This document shows positions 10,204 through 19,846 of a DNA stretch of 64,000 bases, one piece after another. The notes under the pieces are model-generated. The model had not been told where the DNA came from and did not search any database. It saw nothing but the letters and a program-made list of their open reading frames with translations. Source of the stretch: Enterococcus wangshanyuanii (GTDB lineage: Bacteria; Bacillota; Bacilli; Lactobacillales; Enterococcaceae); assembly GCF_002197645.1 (NCBI RefSeq), contig NZ_CP021874.1, positions 1,178,001-1,242,000 of the forward strand. The letters are read 5' to 3'. Position numbers and translations under genes: made by a program. Positions within the stretch are counted from its first letter, which is position 1, and every line of letters starts with the position of its first letter.

Positions 10204-10788
10204 AGCAATTTATTAGATTAATAATAATACAATCGTTTTTTTTAATCTTAAAACGTTTATTCCCTTTGAAAATCTAATTCACCCCTTCCGAAAAGCTTTA
10301 ATAGAACGGCATAAAACATAATCAAGCTTCCGTCTTCTCGTACTCACCAAATCATCATCTTTCTAATTTTTCCGAAAAATAGATTCGTGGAAATCATATA
10401 TTCAAGGACTCCTGCCGATTTTCTTTCAAAAATAAACTGTTCTTTCTTTATTATGCAGCCAATCCTGATCCTATCTGGACTTTTCTTTTTTAACTATTTC
10501 GATTCTGCTTTTCGCCTAAGAAATAACATTTTCGATTCTATAGACTGATTAGAATAGTACTTTAAAAAAAGCTTTCAGCTTAAAGAACGCAACAAACTTT
10601 CTTCTGTAAGTCAGTGAACCTAACAATCAGCATAAAATAATAAACAAAAATACATTCTCATTAATTTAATTAATTAACAAATAAACTGATAAATTATTCT
10701 AATTTTATGTGATATCATACATATAGTCGACTTACCAACACATATTTTGCATCACATGAACCCTATAACCGTTAAAAGGAGGCACCCT
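10204..10788. other. Long AT-rich gene-free region before the glycosyltransferase unit
   Basis: No plausible open frame with a ribosome site on either strand. It presumably holds the promoter of the downstream unit, but I cannot pick one with confidence. The last 100 bp are very AT-rich. A short inverted repeat AAGCT/AGCTT lies near 10568-10583. Confidence 0.5.
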
Positions 10789-12054
10789 TTGCCTATTATT
10801 TATGTTATTTCTTTAATTTTAATCAGTATCTATTATATCTATATAACAATGATAAAACATGCAGAGGAAGTCTACATTGAAAGTGACGAACGAACGAGTC
10901 CAGATCTCCATTACGTGATCGTAATCCCTTGTTTTAATGAAGATAAAGTCATCCAAGCAACACTTTCTTCTCTGTTGGAGTTTTCATTAACCAATATGTC
11001 TATTTACGTCATTGATGATGATTCATCTGATGATACAGTAAAAATAGTCAGCCAATTTTGCGATTCTAAAATCAACTTGATCAAAAAACAAAGACCAAAT
11101 GCCCAAAAAGGGAAAGGGCACTCCTTGAATATTGCGTATCAGCAAATCCTTAGAGATTTTTCTGAGGCGGATGCGGAAAAGATCATTGTGACTATTTTAG
11201 ATGCAGATGGCTTTTTATGTCCCGAAGCATTTGAAATAGCCGATCGAATTTTTAGTCATTCGACGATCCACGGTATTCAAGCGCGAGTTCGAATCATCAA
11301 TAATTTTAAAAATGGAAACTTGCTTTCCTTACTGCAGGATATCGAATTTTATGAGGTTATTGGGGCTATGCAAAAATTTAGAATGAGAACGAAAACCGTT
11401 GGATTAGGGGGAAATGGACAGTTTACTCGTTTGTCTACCTTGAAAAAACTGCCTGAAGCGCCGTGGACAGATTGTTTACTTGAAGATTATGATCTGACAA
11501 TACGTTTATTATTAAATCAAGAAAACCTTGTCTATTCGGAGCAGCTGATCATCTATCAACAAGGGTTAACCAGCTATAAACGTTATATAAAGCAGAGAAG
11601 CCGCTGGATTCAAGGCAGTTTGCAGTGTCATTCTTATATCAGAAAAGTCACTACATCAACAGTATTGAGTACAACTGGAAAAATCGAGATGCTATTTTTC
11701 TTGATACAGCCTTATCTCAATTTACTCAACAGTATTATTTTGATCGTTTCGATCCAACTTATTGGTCACGCTTTGATAGATGGTGCCACTTTACGTTCAT
11801 TTTTTACCATAGGCATCATGTTTATCGTTACGGTTTATCCTGGTCTTTCCTTTACCAAACGTTATATCCGAGCAGTAAAAAAAATTGACCTAATCGAAAA
11901 CTCGCCAAAAATCAGAAGCTATCTAGGAGGAATGCTTATGTATATTTATATCTTTTTTACGATTCCCAGTATTCTTTTAGCGTTCAGCCGCCAATTATTA
12001 GGAAAAAACTCCTGGTTTAAAACATCGAGAGACGAAAATGTTTCTATTAAGTAA
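10789..12054 (+). CDS. Processive family 2 glycosyltransferase, membrane bound
   Basis: A 421-residue GT2 enzyme of the cellulose/hyaluronan/poly-GlcNAc synthase type. It has an N-terminal membrane helix, then VIVIPCFNE, the DDD triad at about 76-78, DAD at 138-140, LEDYDL at 232-233, and QRSRW at 269-273, the Q-x-x-R-W motif of processive enzymes. At least three membrane helices follow. TTG at 10789 is chosen because AGGAGG ends 6 nt before it. An upstream in-frame TTG at 10747 and ATG at 10756 have no ribosome site. It likely polymerises a sugar at the membrane; the donor is unknown. It overlaps the next gene by 17 bp, so the two are translationally linked. Confidence 0.85.
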   Translation: MPIIYVISLILISIYYIYITMIKHAEEVYIESDERTSPDLHYVIVIPCFNEDKVIQATLSSLLEFSLTNMSIYVIDDDSSDDTVKIVSQFCDSKINLIKKQRPNAQKGKGHSLNIAYQQILRDFSEADAEKIIVTILDADGFLCPEAFEIADRIFSHSTIHGIQARVRIINNFKNGNLLSLLQDIEFYEVIGAMQKFRMRTKTVGLGGNGQFTRLSTLKKLPEAPWTDCLLEDYDLTIRLLLNQENLVYSEQLIIYQQGLTSYKRYIKQRSRWIQGSLQCHSYIRKVTTSTVLSTTGKIEMLFFLIQPYLNLLNSIILIVSIQLIGHALIDGATLRSFFTIGIMFIVTVYPGLSFTKRYIRAVKKIDLIENSPKIRSYLGGMLMYIYIFFTIPSILLAFSRQLLGKNSWFKTSRDENVSIK

Positions 12055-12688
12055 AATAAATCAATTATTTGACGAGCGATTATTTTCAATTTTACCAATT
12101 ATTATTATTTTAATCAGCATTGTTTTCGGTAAACTAATTGGGCTGATTTTTAATAAGACTAAGACTGAAGAAAAAAAACAATCCCAGCTAGCTTATCTAA
12201 CAAAGTCTTCTGTTACACCTATTTTAGTTAACGATAAGAACAGGCAGCTTTTATCTGAATTAAAAAGTAGTTTATGTGATTTAACACTATCTCAGGAGAA
12301 GATCAAACAGATTCAGCAAATTTTTGCTCACGATTCCGATGCAGCGACTTTTGTGACTTTTTATCATGAAAAAAAAGAAGCCTTTATCTGTACTGGGCTC
12401 ATCAGTAATGGAAAATCGATTACATTTACTCAGGCGATCGATGAACACTTTCTCGAACAATTACAAGGCGGTTTGCTTTCCGACCAGAAAGAATCCCTCT
12501 CCTCTGAGTTTAGAGCAATCCTTTCCATACTTGACCATCACGTACAGCTAACCGGAACAAATAAACAAATAGTGTCCAAAAAAATCTCAGACTACCTCTA
12601 CCAAATCAATGAAGATCCAACAGCCCAAGTACCTGAGTACTCGTTCACTTATACTAAAGAACATTCAGTTAATCAGTATAAATATTGA
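12038..12688 (+). CDS. Single-pass membrane protein of unknown function
   Basis: A 216-residue protein with one membrane segment at about 17-39 (SILPIIIILISIVFGKLIGLIF) and a soluble domain with no motif I recognise. Positive residues after the helix suggest the domain is cytoplasmic. The ATG lies inside the end of the glycosyltransferase gene, and the following surface-protein gene starts 38 bp later. An accessory or regulatory subunit of the polysaccharide synthase is a reasonable guess from context alone. Confidence 0.7.
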   Translation: MFLLSKINQLFDERLFSILPIIIILISIVFGKLIGLIFNKTKTEEKKQSQLAYLTKSSVTPILVNDKNRQLLSELKSSLCDLTLSQEKIKQIQQIFAHDSDAATFVTFYHEKKEAFICTGLISNGKSITFTQAIDEHFLEQLQGGLLSDQKESLSSEFRAILSILDHHVQLTGTNKQIVSKKISDYLYQINEDPTAQVPEYSFTYTKEHSVNQYKY

Positions 12689-12726
12689 TTGATCAATCTA
12701 TTTTAAAATACATTGGAGGGTCACTA

Positions 12727-13947
12727 ATGCGCATTAAACACTTAGTTTTACCACTTATTTCATGTTTCCTTTTTAGTCTATTTTTTAATCCATCTGTTTA
12801 TGCAAATGTCGACTTCGGCAGCTTGTATATTTCAAGTCCTACTATTATGGTCGGCGATACAGTGGTCGATGAGAACACAGAAATCAGTTATCATCAAAAT
12901 GTTTCACTTACGTTTACCTACTCTGTTCCTAATGAAATAGCTATCACTTCGGGCGATACGATGAATTTAGAGGTTCCCGCAAATTGTCTGATCGCCTCCA
13001 GCTTTTCATATGATATTACAGCTGCCGACGGAACATTGATCCTAACGATCACAGGAGATGACCTGACCAATACAGTCACAGCCACTTTTGGTCCTTATTA
13101 CGAATCACATACAACGAATCGCCAAGGTGAAATCCTCTTTTACGCTCGGGGAGCAAGCACCATAGAGAATTCAGACTGGGTCATGAACATGGTTGGCTGG
13201 AATAGCTATGACAATGCTTCGGCCGTTTGGAATGTCATCATCAATCCTGATTCACACTATATTACAAATGTCTTACTAACAGATATTCTTGGAACTAATC
13301 AACAGTTTGAAGAAGGCTTTTTAATCCAAGCAGCACTGGGCTCCTATGATAAAACAACCCAAGTTTTCCAAGAACTAGAAGCAATCGATCCAGCTCAGAT
13401 CAGTTCAGCTGCGGATGGTTTCGTCGTTGATTTAGGTACACTGAATCATGCCGTTTCACTCACTTTTGTTTCAACTAAATTAGCTGATCCCAATCTACCT
13501 TACCGCAATAAAGCAATTCTTGAGGCAGATGGTGAAGGAGAACCTGTAATCATCGATGCAGAAACTCCTGCTATCGGTGGAGGCGGTAATGGCACAGGGG
13601 AACCTGGAGAATCATCTCAAACAAGTGAGACGTCAACAACGGAAGAAACAGAAGAAACAACCACAGATATTCCGTCTGAAAGCACTAGTTCAGAGGAACA
13701 ACCTTCTGAATCCAGCACGACCGAATCAACGACGAGCGAAACAAGCAGTACCACTCAAACATCAAGCACTAGTAGTTCCTATCCAGAAACAAAAACGACT
13801 ACGACAAATGCTTCAACCAGTCGTTCAAACAGCTTGCCAAAAACTGGGGAACGACCTTCTCTTTTTTTCCTGATCAGCGGCAGTTGCTTGTTAATTGGTT
13901 CCATCGCTTTTCTTATAAACAGAAATAAACAGACATACCACAATTAA
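12727..13947 (+). CDS. LPXTG cell-wall-anchored adhesin-like protein
   Basis: A 406-residue surface protein. It has a signal peptide of about 27 residues ending VYA, then two beta-rich domains (about 28-290) whose second begins AVWNVIINPDSHYITNVLLT. That resembles the W-x-v-x-v-N ... l-x-D pattern of Cna-type ligand-binding MSCRAMM domains. A Gly hinge and a Ser/Thr/Glu-rich stalk (about 297-365) follow, then LPKTG at 370-374, a hydrophobic helix and a charged tail for sortase A anchoring. The ATG at 12727 has GGAGGG 6 nt upstream; an upstream in-frame TTG does not. Ligand unknown. It is the last gene of the glycosyltransferase unit, an unusual pairing. Confidence 0.87.
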   Translation: MRIKHLVLPLISCFLFSLFFNPSVYANVDFGSLYISSPTIMVGDTVVDENTEISYHQNVSLTFTYSVPNEIAITSGDTMNLEVPANCLIASSFSYDITAADGTLILTITGDDLTNTVTATFGPYYESHTTNRQGEILFYARGASTIENSDWVMNMVGWNSYDNASAVWNVIINPDSHYITNVLLTDILGTNQQFEEGFLIQAALGSYDKTTQVFQELEAIDPAQISSAADGFVVDLGTLNHAVSLTFVSTKLADPNLPYRNKAILEADGEGEPVIIDAETPAIGGGGNGTGEPGESSQTSETSTTEETEETTTDIPSESTSSEEQPSESSTTESTTSETSSTTQTSSTSSSYPETKTTTTNASTSRSNSLPKTGERPSLFFLISGSCLLIGSIAFLINRNKQTYHN

Positions 13948-13952
13948 TAGAT

Positions 13953-14004
13953 AAAGACCCTAACTAACGAGTGACTCTTATGTTCACCTCTAGATAGGGT
14001 CTTT
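13953..14004 (+). terminator. Terminator after the LPXTG protein
   Basis: Arms AAAGACCCTA and TAGGGTCTTT, 10 bp, separated by about 30 nt. It ends the three-gene plus-strand unit. Confidence 0.65.
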
Positions 14005-14132
14005 GCTTATCAGATGCTTTTATTTATTTCTATTGGATTTCGAGTGGAACGTTTCAGTCTGAGCAAGCCCTTCAATCATCGTGGTCTTCTATTAAATGAT
14101 TAAAATATAGCCTGTTTAGCCTATTTGATTCC

Positions 14133-14164
14133 ACAAAAAAAGAGCCCATCAAAGTTCATGGCTC
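14133..14164 (-). terminator. Terminator after the flippase-like gene
   Basis: Minus strand GAGCCAT-loop-ATGGGCTC followed by seven T. It sits about 70 bp after the stop of the minus-strand gene. Confidence 0.8.
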
Positions 14165-14235
14165 AACTTTAGACGCACTCTTCTCCTGATAGCTAAAATG
14201 GCTATGCGATCATTTCACTATAAAATAGGCACTAT

Positions 14236-15285
14236 TTACTCATCTTCTAGTGTTTCTCTTTTTTCTTTTCTTACTGCATGCAGCTCTGATTGAATCTCTC
14301 TTCTTTTCTCAACCACGACAAAAATAAAACCGATCAAAAATGGCAGGACAAAGCTACCAAAACGATATAATAATAAAGATGAAACGGCATCAACTGTACC
14401 TACTAATGGTTTGAATAGTAACAAATAAACAAATTCAAAAGGTCCAATTCCTGCTGGCGTTGGAAATACACCAGATAAAATGACAGCAAAGCTAGTAAAT
14501 GAAAAGACTAACAGGAAATCAATATTCGGATGATTCTCTACCAAAACAACATATGGAATCACATACCAAAACAGCAATTTGACGACATTCCAACCAAAAA
14601 TTCGTAAGATTGCCGAGCGATCTTTGATAATCGTTTGGACTGTTTCTCTCAATGAATAAATTTGTAAATTACACTTATCCACCCAATCACGTAAGCCTTT
14701 ACGCTTAAAAAACTTATTTGCCCAAGTGATTAAAAGGATCTGCAGATTGATACTACTTGATAGTACCAATAAAGACAGAATGATCAAAAAGGTTAAGATC
14801 ACGCCTGCTAAAATAAATGGAATCATTTTAGGGGAACGTTCATAGAACAAAGAAAATTGAAAAATCAGTCCTAGAATTGCCCAAAAAATCACAGCAAGCT
14901 TGTACATGATCATGTGTAAAGCTGTTACGCCAATCCCTTGGGAAACGGCTAAGCCTTTTTTCTTATAAAAATAAATCTCTGAAAGTAACGTTCCTGTCCC
15001 AAATGAGATCACTCGATAAAAGGCAACATAACAGGAAGTAAAAAAACCATCCTTCGTAGTGAAATCTTTTTGAAAGTGCCCAGCAATTTCCTTGATGGAA
15101 CGGCCTTCCACAAATTGATAGACAACACCTAAAATAATAACCAAAAGCAGAACAAGCCAGCTTGTTTCCATTAGTTGAGCAAAAATGTCACTCAACGAAT
15201 TATCCATCACATAAATAATGACTCCGACGAAAATAGCCAACAAACCGATGTTCAAGAAAATTTTTGTTTTAGAATTGCTTTTCAT
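14236..15285 (-). CDS. Polytopic membrane protein of the MprF N-domain / YbhN family (UPF0104)
   Basis: A 349-residue protein with 8 or so membrane helices matching the lysylphosphatidylglycerol synthase transmembrane region family. Typical signatures are the early ARxSIKEI-like EGRSIKEIAGHF, SFGTGTLLSEIYFYK, and FPTPAGIGPFEFVYLLLF near the C terminus. It lacks the cytoplasmic aminoacyltransferase domain of full MprF, so a lipid flippase or other lipid-handling role is more likely than lysine transfer. ATG at 15285 has GGGAG 5 nt upstream. It shares direction with a DUF1294 gene and a lipid kinase gene, hinting at a membrane lipid theme. Confidence 0.8.
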   Translation of the reverse strand: MKSNSKTKIFLNIGLLAIFVGVIIYVMDNSLSDIFAQLMETSWLVLLLVIILGVVYQFVEGRSIKEIAGHFQKDFTTKDGFFTSCYVAFYRVISFGTGTLLSEIYFYKKKGLAVSQGIGVTALHMIMYKLAVIFWAILGLIFQFSLFYERSPKMIPFILAGVILTFLIILSLLVLSSSINLQILLITWANKFFKRKGLRDWVDKCNLQIYSLRETVQTIIKDRSAILRIFGWNVVKLLFWYVIPYVVLVENHPNIDFLLVFSFTSFAVILSGVFPTPAGIGPFEFVYLLLFKPLVGTVDAVSSLLLYRFGSFVLPFLIGFIFVVVEKRREIQSELHAVRKEKRETLEDE

Positions 15286-15316
15286 AGTTTCTCCCAACTA
15301 ACAATTGTTTTCACTA

Positions 15317-15595
15317 CTATCCTTGATAACAAAAACAGATAATTGCAATAGCTACAAGTGTACCAAAGATAAAGAAAAAATAAAAGCGTAATTTTCGCGT
15401 TTTATGATGAAACAACTGCTGCGCCAGCAATCCTCCAATTCCTCCGCCGATGATCCCAATAAACAAAAGATCAAATTCAGGAACCCTCCAGCGTTTTTTC
15501 TCCGCTCTTTTTTTATCTAGATACATTGCAAAAAACTCAAATACATTAACGATCAATAAATAAACCCACGGCAAATGCCCCAACAACTCTATCAT
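15317..15595 (-). CDS. DUF1294 family small membrane protein
   Basis: A 92-residue protein with three to four hydrophobic segments. It carries the family signature FAMYLDKKRAEKKRWRVPE, followed by a glycine-rich helix GGGIGGLLAQQLFHHKT. Function unknown. The start ATG has GGAG 5 nt upstream. Thirty base pairs separate it from the flippase-like gene. Confidence 0.85.
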   Translation of the reverse strand: MIELLGHLPWVYLLIVNVFEFFAMYLDKKRAEKKRWRVPEFDLLFIGIIGGGIGGLLAQQLFHHKTRKLRFYFFFIFGTLVAIAIICFCYQG

Positions 15596-15677
15596 CCCTT
15601 CTCCTCCACAACCAATCTATTACTAGCATACCCTGAAAGGATACAAATTGTAAAGGGTGTTAAACAATTATCTCTAC

Positions 15678-16589
15678 TTAGGCTTCCAGATTTTCTGGCA
15701 CAAGTACAGTCATTCCATGCTTGACCACACTCATAGAAACTGGCAAATCTTCACTCGGATCGCCATCCACACGGGTGCCTACGGTTTTGTCTGAATAGCT
15801 GGAAATCTTGATTTCCGATGCAGTGAGATAATAAATGCCCGGGATTTCATAGACTTTTCCCAAAATAATTTTAGGTAAATAAAATGCTAATTTGAAAAAG
15901 TTCAATTTAGGCAAGATCGTCATATGAAATAGCCCATCATCCGGCGAAGCAGAGTCATCGAAATTAGTAAATCCGCCAACTGAGTTCGTCATCGTGACTG
16001 TGACAAGCTGTGTTTTCCCACGCCATTCTTCTTTTTCCGTCTTGATTGACAAGCGATATCGTTTTTTCTTTGCTAACAGCTTGAAAAAATTTCTAATGAA
16101 GATCAACTTTCCATATTTTTGTTTTTCTTTTTGACTGATTCTAGCCGCTGTATCTGCTAAGATCCCAATCGTCATCGTGCTCACGATCACCTTATCATTG
16201 ATCATACCATAGTCGATTTTTCGGGTATTTCCGTTTAGGATCACTTCTGCGGCGGCTTCAAATTCTAATGGAATATTTAAAACTCTAGCCATATTATTGA
16301 CTGTTCCTCCTGGAAGCAGGCCAACATTCAAATGAGGCAGTTGCTCCTTAAAGTCTGCTACATTATGATTGATCGTGCCGTCCCCGCCAATAAAAATCAA
16401 CGTGTCAATGTGTTCATTTTTGGCTTTTTCAACCGTTTTATCACTATCACAATCTGGTCCTACTTGCTCTAAGAAAAATTGTGCGTTCGTTTGTCCATGA
16501 TTTTTAGCATAGTCGACAAATTTTTCAGCCAGCTCTTTCCCTTCGTCTTTTCCTGAGGTTTCACTAAAAAGAATCATTACACGTTCCAT
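15678..16589 (-). CDS. Diacylglycerol/lipid kinase family protein
   Basis: A 303-residue protein of the DagK catalytic-domain family (YegS/DgkB type). GGDGTINH, the nucleotide-binding glycine motif, is at about 88-95, followed by LPGGTVNNMARVLNIP, and ASPDDGLFHMTIL lies in the C-terminal beta domain. It likely phosphorylates diacylglycerol or a related lipid with ATP, returning it to phospholipid synthesis. The exact lipid cannot be told. ATG follows GGAGAGG by 6 nt. It may share a transcript with the two membrane-protein genes downstream. Confidence 0.85.
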   Translation of the reverse strand: MERVMILFSETSGKDEGKELAEKFVDYAKNHGQTNAQFFLEQVGPDCDSDKTVEKAKNEHIDTLIFIGGDGTINHNVADFKEQLPHLNVGLLPGGTVNNMARVLNIPLEFEAAAEVILNGNTRKIDYGMINDKVIVSTMTIGILADTAARISQKEKQKYGKLIFIRNFFKLLAKKKRYRLSIKTEKEEWRGKTQLVTVTMTNSVGGFTNFDDSASPDDGLFHMTILPKLNFFKLAFYLPKIILGKVYEIPGIYYLTASEIKISSYSDKTVGTRVDGDPSEDLPVSMSVVKHGMTVLVPENLEA

Positions 16590-16621
16590 TGCGTTCCTCT
16601 CCTTCCGGATTTTCTTCCATC

Positions 16622-16660
16622 AAAATAGGAAGTACGTCACGTTTATGTAACTGTACTCCC
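16622..16660 (-). terminator. Probable terminator after pepT
   Basis: Minus strand GGGAGTACAGTTAC / GTGACGTACTTCC stem with a short T-rich tail, 30 bp after the pepT stop. Confidence 0.5.
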
Positions 16661-16688
16661 TAATTCAATTTTTAGCTATTGTTAGCAA

Positions 16689-17918
16689 TTATTTAGCGTT
16701 ATTTTCTGCGATTTTGACAATCACATTCGTTGCTTTTTCCATAGCTTGTAATGAAACAAATTCAAACCGACCATGCATATTTTCGCCGCCGGCAAAAATA
16801 TTTGGCGTAGGAATGCCTAAATAAGAAATTTTAGAGCCATCTGTCCCGCCACGAACAGGCTCGATCACAGGATCGATCTCTAATTCGATCATCGCATTTT
16901 TAGCTAACTCAATAATGCTCATATCTTTTTCGATGATCTCTCCCATGTTGTAGTATTGATCATACAAATTGATTTGGACACGTTCTTGATCAAAAGGCTG
17001 ATTAATGATTTCTTGAACCTTTGTGATCAAGGCTTTGCGCGCTTCAAATTTTTCGCGGTCGTGGTCACGGATGATATACGTCATTTTAGCTTCTTCGGGC
17101 GTTCCGCTCAATTCTGCTAAGTGGAAAAATCCTTCATAGCCGTCTGTTTTTTCCGGCACTTCATTTTTAGGCAGTTGATTATGAAAATCGATCGCTAATT
17201 GTAACGCATTGATCATTGTATTTTTAGCTGTACCAGGATGGACATTTTTTCCTTGGATCGTGATATCTGCTTGTGCGGCATTGAAGGTTTCGTATTGTAA
17301 TTCACCTACTGGACCGCCATCCATCGTGTAGGCAAAATCAACATTGAACTGCTCGACATCAAATTTATCTGCGCCAACACCGATCTCTTCATCTGGTCCA
17401 AAAGCAACGCGGATCGTCCCATGCTTGATCGATGGATTTTTGATCAAGATTTCCATGGCAGTCATAATTTCTGCGATACCTGATTTATCATCAGCACCAA
17501 GTAATGTCGTACCATCTGTTGTAATCAGTGTTTGACCTGCATAGTTTTTCAAGTTGGGGAAATCGGTTGTATTTAACGTGAATTTTCCTTCTGGATCCAA
17601 CTTGATCGTTGACTCACCATCGTAGTTTTCAAGAATTTGCGGATTCACATCGACAGCGTTGAAATCTGCTGTATCCATGTGTGCAATAAAGCCGATCGAA
17701 CGAACTTCTTTTTCGATATTGCTTGGTAAAGTAGCAATCACAAAACCGTTTGTTTCGTTGTACGTGACATCACTCATGCCGAGTTCTTCTAGTTCTTTTT
17801 TCAAGGTTTGAGCAAATGCAACCTGAGTCTGTGTAGACGGAGTTGTTTCACTCTTAGAATTTGAGCGTGTTTCTGTTTTTACATAACGCAAAAAGCGTGG
17901 TAATAGATTTTCATACAT
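16689..17918 (-). CDS. pepT: Peptidase T (tripeptidase), M20 family
   Basis: Zinc aminopeptidase that removes the N-terminal residue from tripeptides in the cytoplasm. The 409 residues match the family length. Metal ligands and catalytic residues are visible: HMD at 80-82, [41 protein letters not shown], and the C-terminal [12 protein letters not shown] ... [15 protein letters not shown]. The dimerisation insert lies between. The ribosome site is AAGGAACTGAATCG before ATG. It sits 23 bp after the Nif3-like gene and probably shares its transcript. Confidence 0.95.
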   Translation of the reverse strand: MYENLLPRFLRYVKTETRSNSKSETTPSTQTQVAFAQTLKKELEELGMSDVTYNETNGFVIATLPSNIEKEVRSIGFIAHMDTADFNAVDVNPQILENYDGESTIKLDPEGKFTLNTTDFPNLKNYAGQTLITTDGTTLLGADDKSGIAEIMTAMEILIKNPSIKHGTIRVAFGPDEEIGVGADKFDVEQFNVDFAYTMDGGPVGELQYETFNAAQADITIQGKNVHPGTAKNTMINALQLAIDFHNQLPKNEVPEKTDGYEGFFHLAELSGTPEEAKMTYIIRDHDREKFEARKALITKVQEIINQPFDQERVQINLYDQYYNMGEIIEKDMSIIELAKNAMIELEIDPVIEPVRGGTDGSKISYLGIPTPNIFAGGENMHGRFEFVSLQAMEKATNVIVKIAENNAK

Positions 17919-17941
17919 CGATTCAGTTCCTTCTTTCCTTT

Positions 17942-19060
17942 TTATCTAAATTGAAATGGGTTGGTATTCACCTGTGATTCAATGAAGGTCACATCCCAAT
18001 TATAGGCTTTTTTCCATTGATTGAATAGTTCGACCAATTTTGGTTTACACAATTGTTCGATATAATGTCCTGGATCGATGACAGCTAACTCTTCAGTCAG
18101 CATATCATGACCCGTGTGGTAGTAGACATCCCCTGTAATATAGACATCTGCCTGTTTTTTGATCGCATCACGGAAAAACTTTTCACCGCTGCCGCCGCAG
18201 ATCGCAACACGCTGAATCATTTGTTCCTCATTCGCGCAAACAATTCTCAAACCCTCTAAGTCAAAAACATGCTTTACCTTCTCAACAAACTCACTAAAAA
18301 TCATTGCTTTTGGCAGCTCACCGACACGTCCAAGACCAAACTCCTTCGTCATATTTTCGATCGTATACACGTCATAAGCAGGTTCTTCATAAGGATGGGC
18401 TTTCAGCATAGCTTCAATAACGTCTGCTTGAATCATTTCTGGAAAAATCACTTCGATTTTTGCCTCTTGAACTGCTTCTTCCTGACCGATGCGGCCGATC
18501 GTCGGATCAGCTCCTTCAAGCGGTGTAAATCGGCCCGTTCCAATCAATGAATAGCTAGTATTCTGATAATCACCTTGTGTGCCTGCTCCTGCTCGGCCTA
18601 AAGCCTGGCGCATTTTCGGTGCATCCTCGACTGGTACAAAGACGGCTAATTTTTTATATGCTACCGTATGTGTTTTTGTCAGATAGGTTGTATTTTCGAT
18701 TTCAAGTAATTCACAAAACCAATCATTCAACCCATTCTCGATAATATCCATATTCGTATGTGCCGCAAATACGGCAATGTCATGCTTAAGCAAATCAGCA
18801 TACATTTTTGTCTGCGGATCATCGGTATCAAGACGCTTGACCGCTCTAAAAATCGGCGGATGTTTAGCGATGATCAGATCCACTTGCTTTTCGACCGCTT
18901 CTGCTACAACTTCCGGACGCACATCCAACGTTACCATGATTCGGTTGACGTCTTTATTCAATGTGCCGATATGCAAGCCAACTGGATCTCCCGGTTCCGC
19001 CAACCATTGAGGGCAGTAAGCTTCAAAATGTTCGATAAATTCTTTTCCATTAAGACTCAT
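17942..19060 (-). CDS. Nif3-like dinuclear metal centre protein (YqfO type)
   Basis: A 372-residue member of the Nif3/GTP cyclohydrolase I type 2 family. The metal-site histidines are visible in [17 protein letters not shown] and YYHTGHDM, and the inserted PII-like (CutA-like) domain sits at about 130-230 ([18 protein letters not shown]). Biochemical role is unsettled. ATG at 19060 has AGGAGG 9 nt upstream and overlaps the end of trmK by 11 bp, the same trmK-yqfO pairing as in Bacillus. A longer upstream start is not supported by a ribosome site. Confidence 0.88.
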   Translation of the reverse strand: MSLNGKEFIEHFEAYCPQWLAEPGDPVGLHIGTLNKDVNRIMVTLDVRPEVVAEAVEKQVDLIIAKHPPIFRAVKRLDTDDPQTKMYADLLKHDIAVFAAHTNMDIIENGLNDWFCELLEIENTTYLTKTHTVAYKKLAVFVPVEDAPKMRQALGRAGAGTQGDYQNTSYSLIGTGRFTPLEGADPTIGRIGQEEAVQEAKIEVIFPEMIQADVIEAMLKAHPYEEPAYDVYTIENMTKEFGLGRVGELPKAMIFSEFVEKVKHVFDLEGLRIVCANEEQMIQRVAICGGSGEKFFRDAIKKQADVYITGDVYYHTGHDMLTEELAVIDPGHYIEQLCKPKLVELFNQWKKAYNWDVTFIESQVNTNPFQFR

Positions 19061-19760
19061 TCGACAATACCTCCTGAATTTCAAGGATTTCCTTTTGAAG
19101 TTGTACGATTTTTTCTTGCGGGTCTCCAGCAGCTTTTTCCAGCTGCGCCAAAATAGTTTCTCTTTGTTTCAGCTCACGCTGCCATTTTTTTTGAAACACT
19201 TCTGAACGCTTGTTTAGTAAAATCGGACCAAACCGTCGTTCTTTTTCAGAATAAGCAATTCTAGTCGTCTCTCTTTTCGCCACAATGATTTCATAGATTT
19301 TTTTATTTTCTTCTATGATATCTTCTTCAAGTATAGTATAGCCATGTACTGTCAACCAATCACGAAGCGTTTTTTCTCCTATATTAGGTTGTAGGATCAG
19401 ACGCTCATTTCCGGCTAGACGCTGGTTCTTCCAACCAGCGTCTAAAATATCGCGGATCAAAGCGCCGCCCATTCCACAAATCGTCACAGCTGAAATTTGG
19501 TCAGCCGTTTCTACAGCAGCTAATCCATCCGCCAAACGAACAGTGATTTGCTCTTCTAAGCCATTCTTTCGTACTTGTTTTTTGGCTGCTTGATACGGTC
19601 CTTCTACTACTTCACCGGCAACTGCAAATGCGATTTTTTTTTGTAATACTAACGCGGCAGGTAAATATGCATGGTCTGAACCGATATCTGCCAGGCGGCT
19701 ATGTTCAGGTACTAATTCACCTACACGCTCCAAACGTTTTGATAATTGATTTTCATTCAT
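19050..19760 (-). CDS. trmK: tRNA (adenine-22-N1)-methyltransferase
   Basis: Methylates A22 of tRNA using S-adenosylmethionine. The 236-residue protein has the Rossmann motif RLADIGSDHAYLPAAL, GEVVEGPYQAAKKQV, and the family-specific VTICGMGGALIRDIL and LILQPN segments, then a C-terminal coiled coil (about 165-236) typical of TrmK. The ribosome site GGAGG lies 10 nt before ATG. In Bacillus this gene follows sigA; here a MutS2-like gene precedes it instead. Confidence 0.92.
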   Translation of the reverse strand: MNENQLSKRLERVGELVPEHSRLADIGSDHAYLPAALVLQKKIAFAVAGEVVEGPYQAAKKQVRKNGLEEQITVRLADGLAAVETADQISAVTICGMGGALIRDILDAGWKNQRLAGNERLILQPNIGEKTLRDWLTVHGYTILEEDIIEENKKIYEIIVAKRETTRIAYSEKERRFGPILLNKRSEVFQKKWQRELKQRETILAQLEKAAGDPQEKIVQLQKEILEIQEVLSNES

Positions 19761-19846
19761 TCGTCTTAATCCTCCATGGGTATTATACCATTGAAAAATG
19801 AGGAAGAAAACGTAGAAGCTATTTATTTTACACGCTTATTTTTCGT

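Noticed and set aside
13556..13873. 105-codon Gln/Lys-rich frame
   Set aside because: Out-of-phase shadow of the Ser/Thr/Glu-rich stalk of the LPXTG protein.
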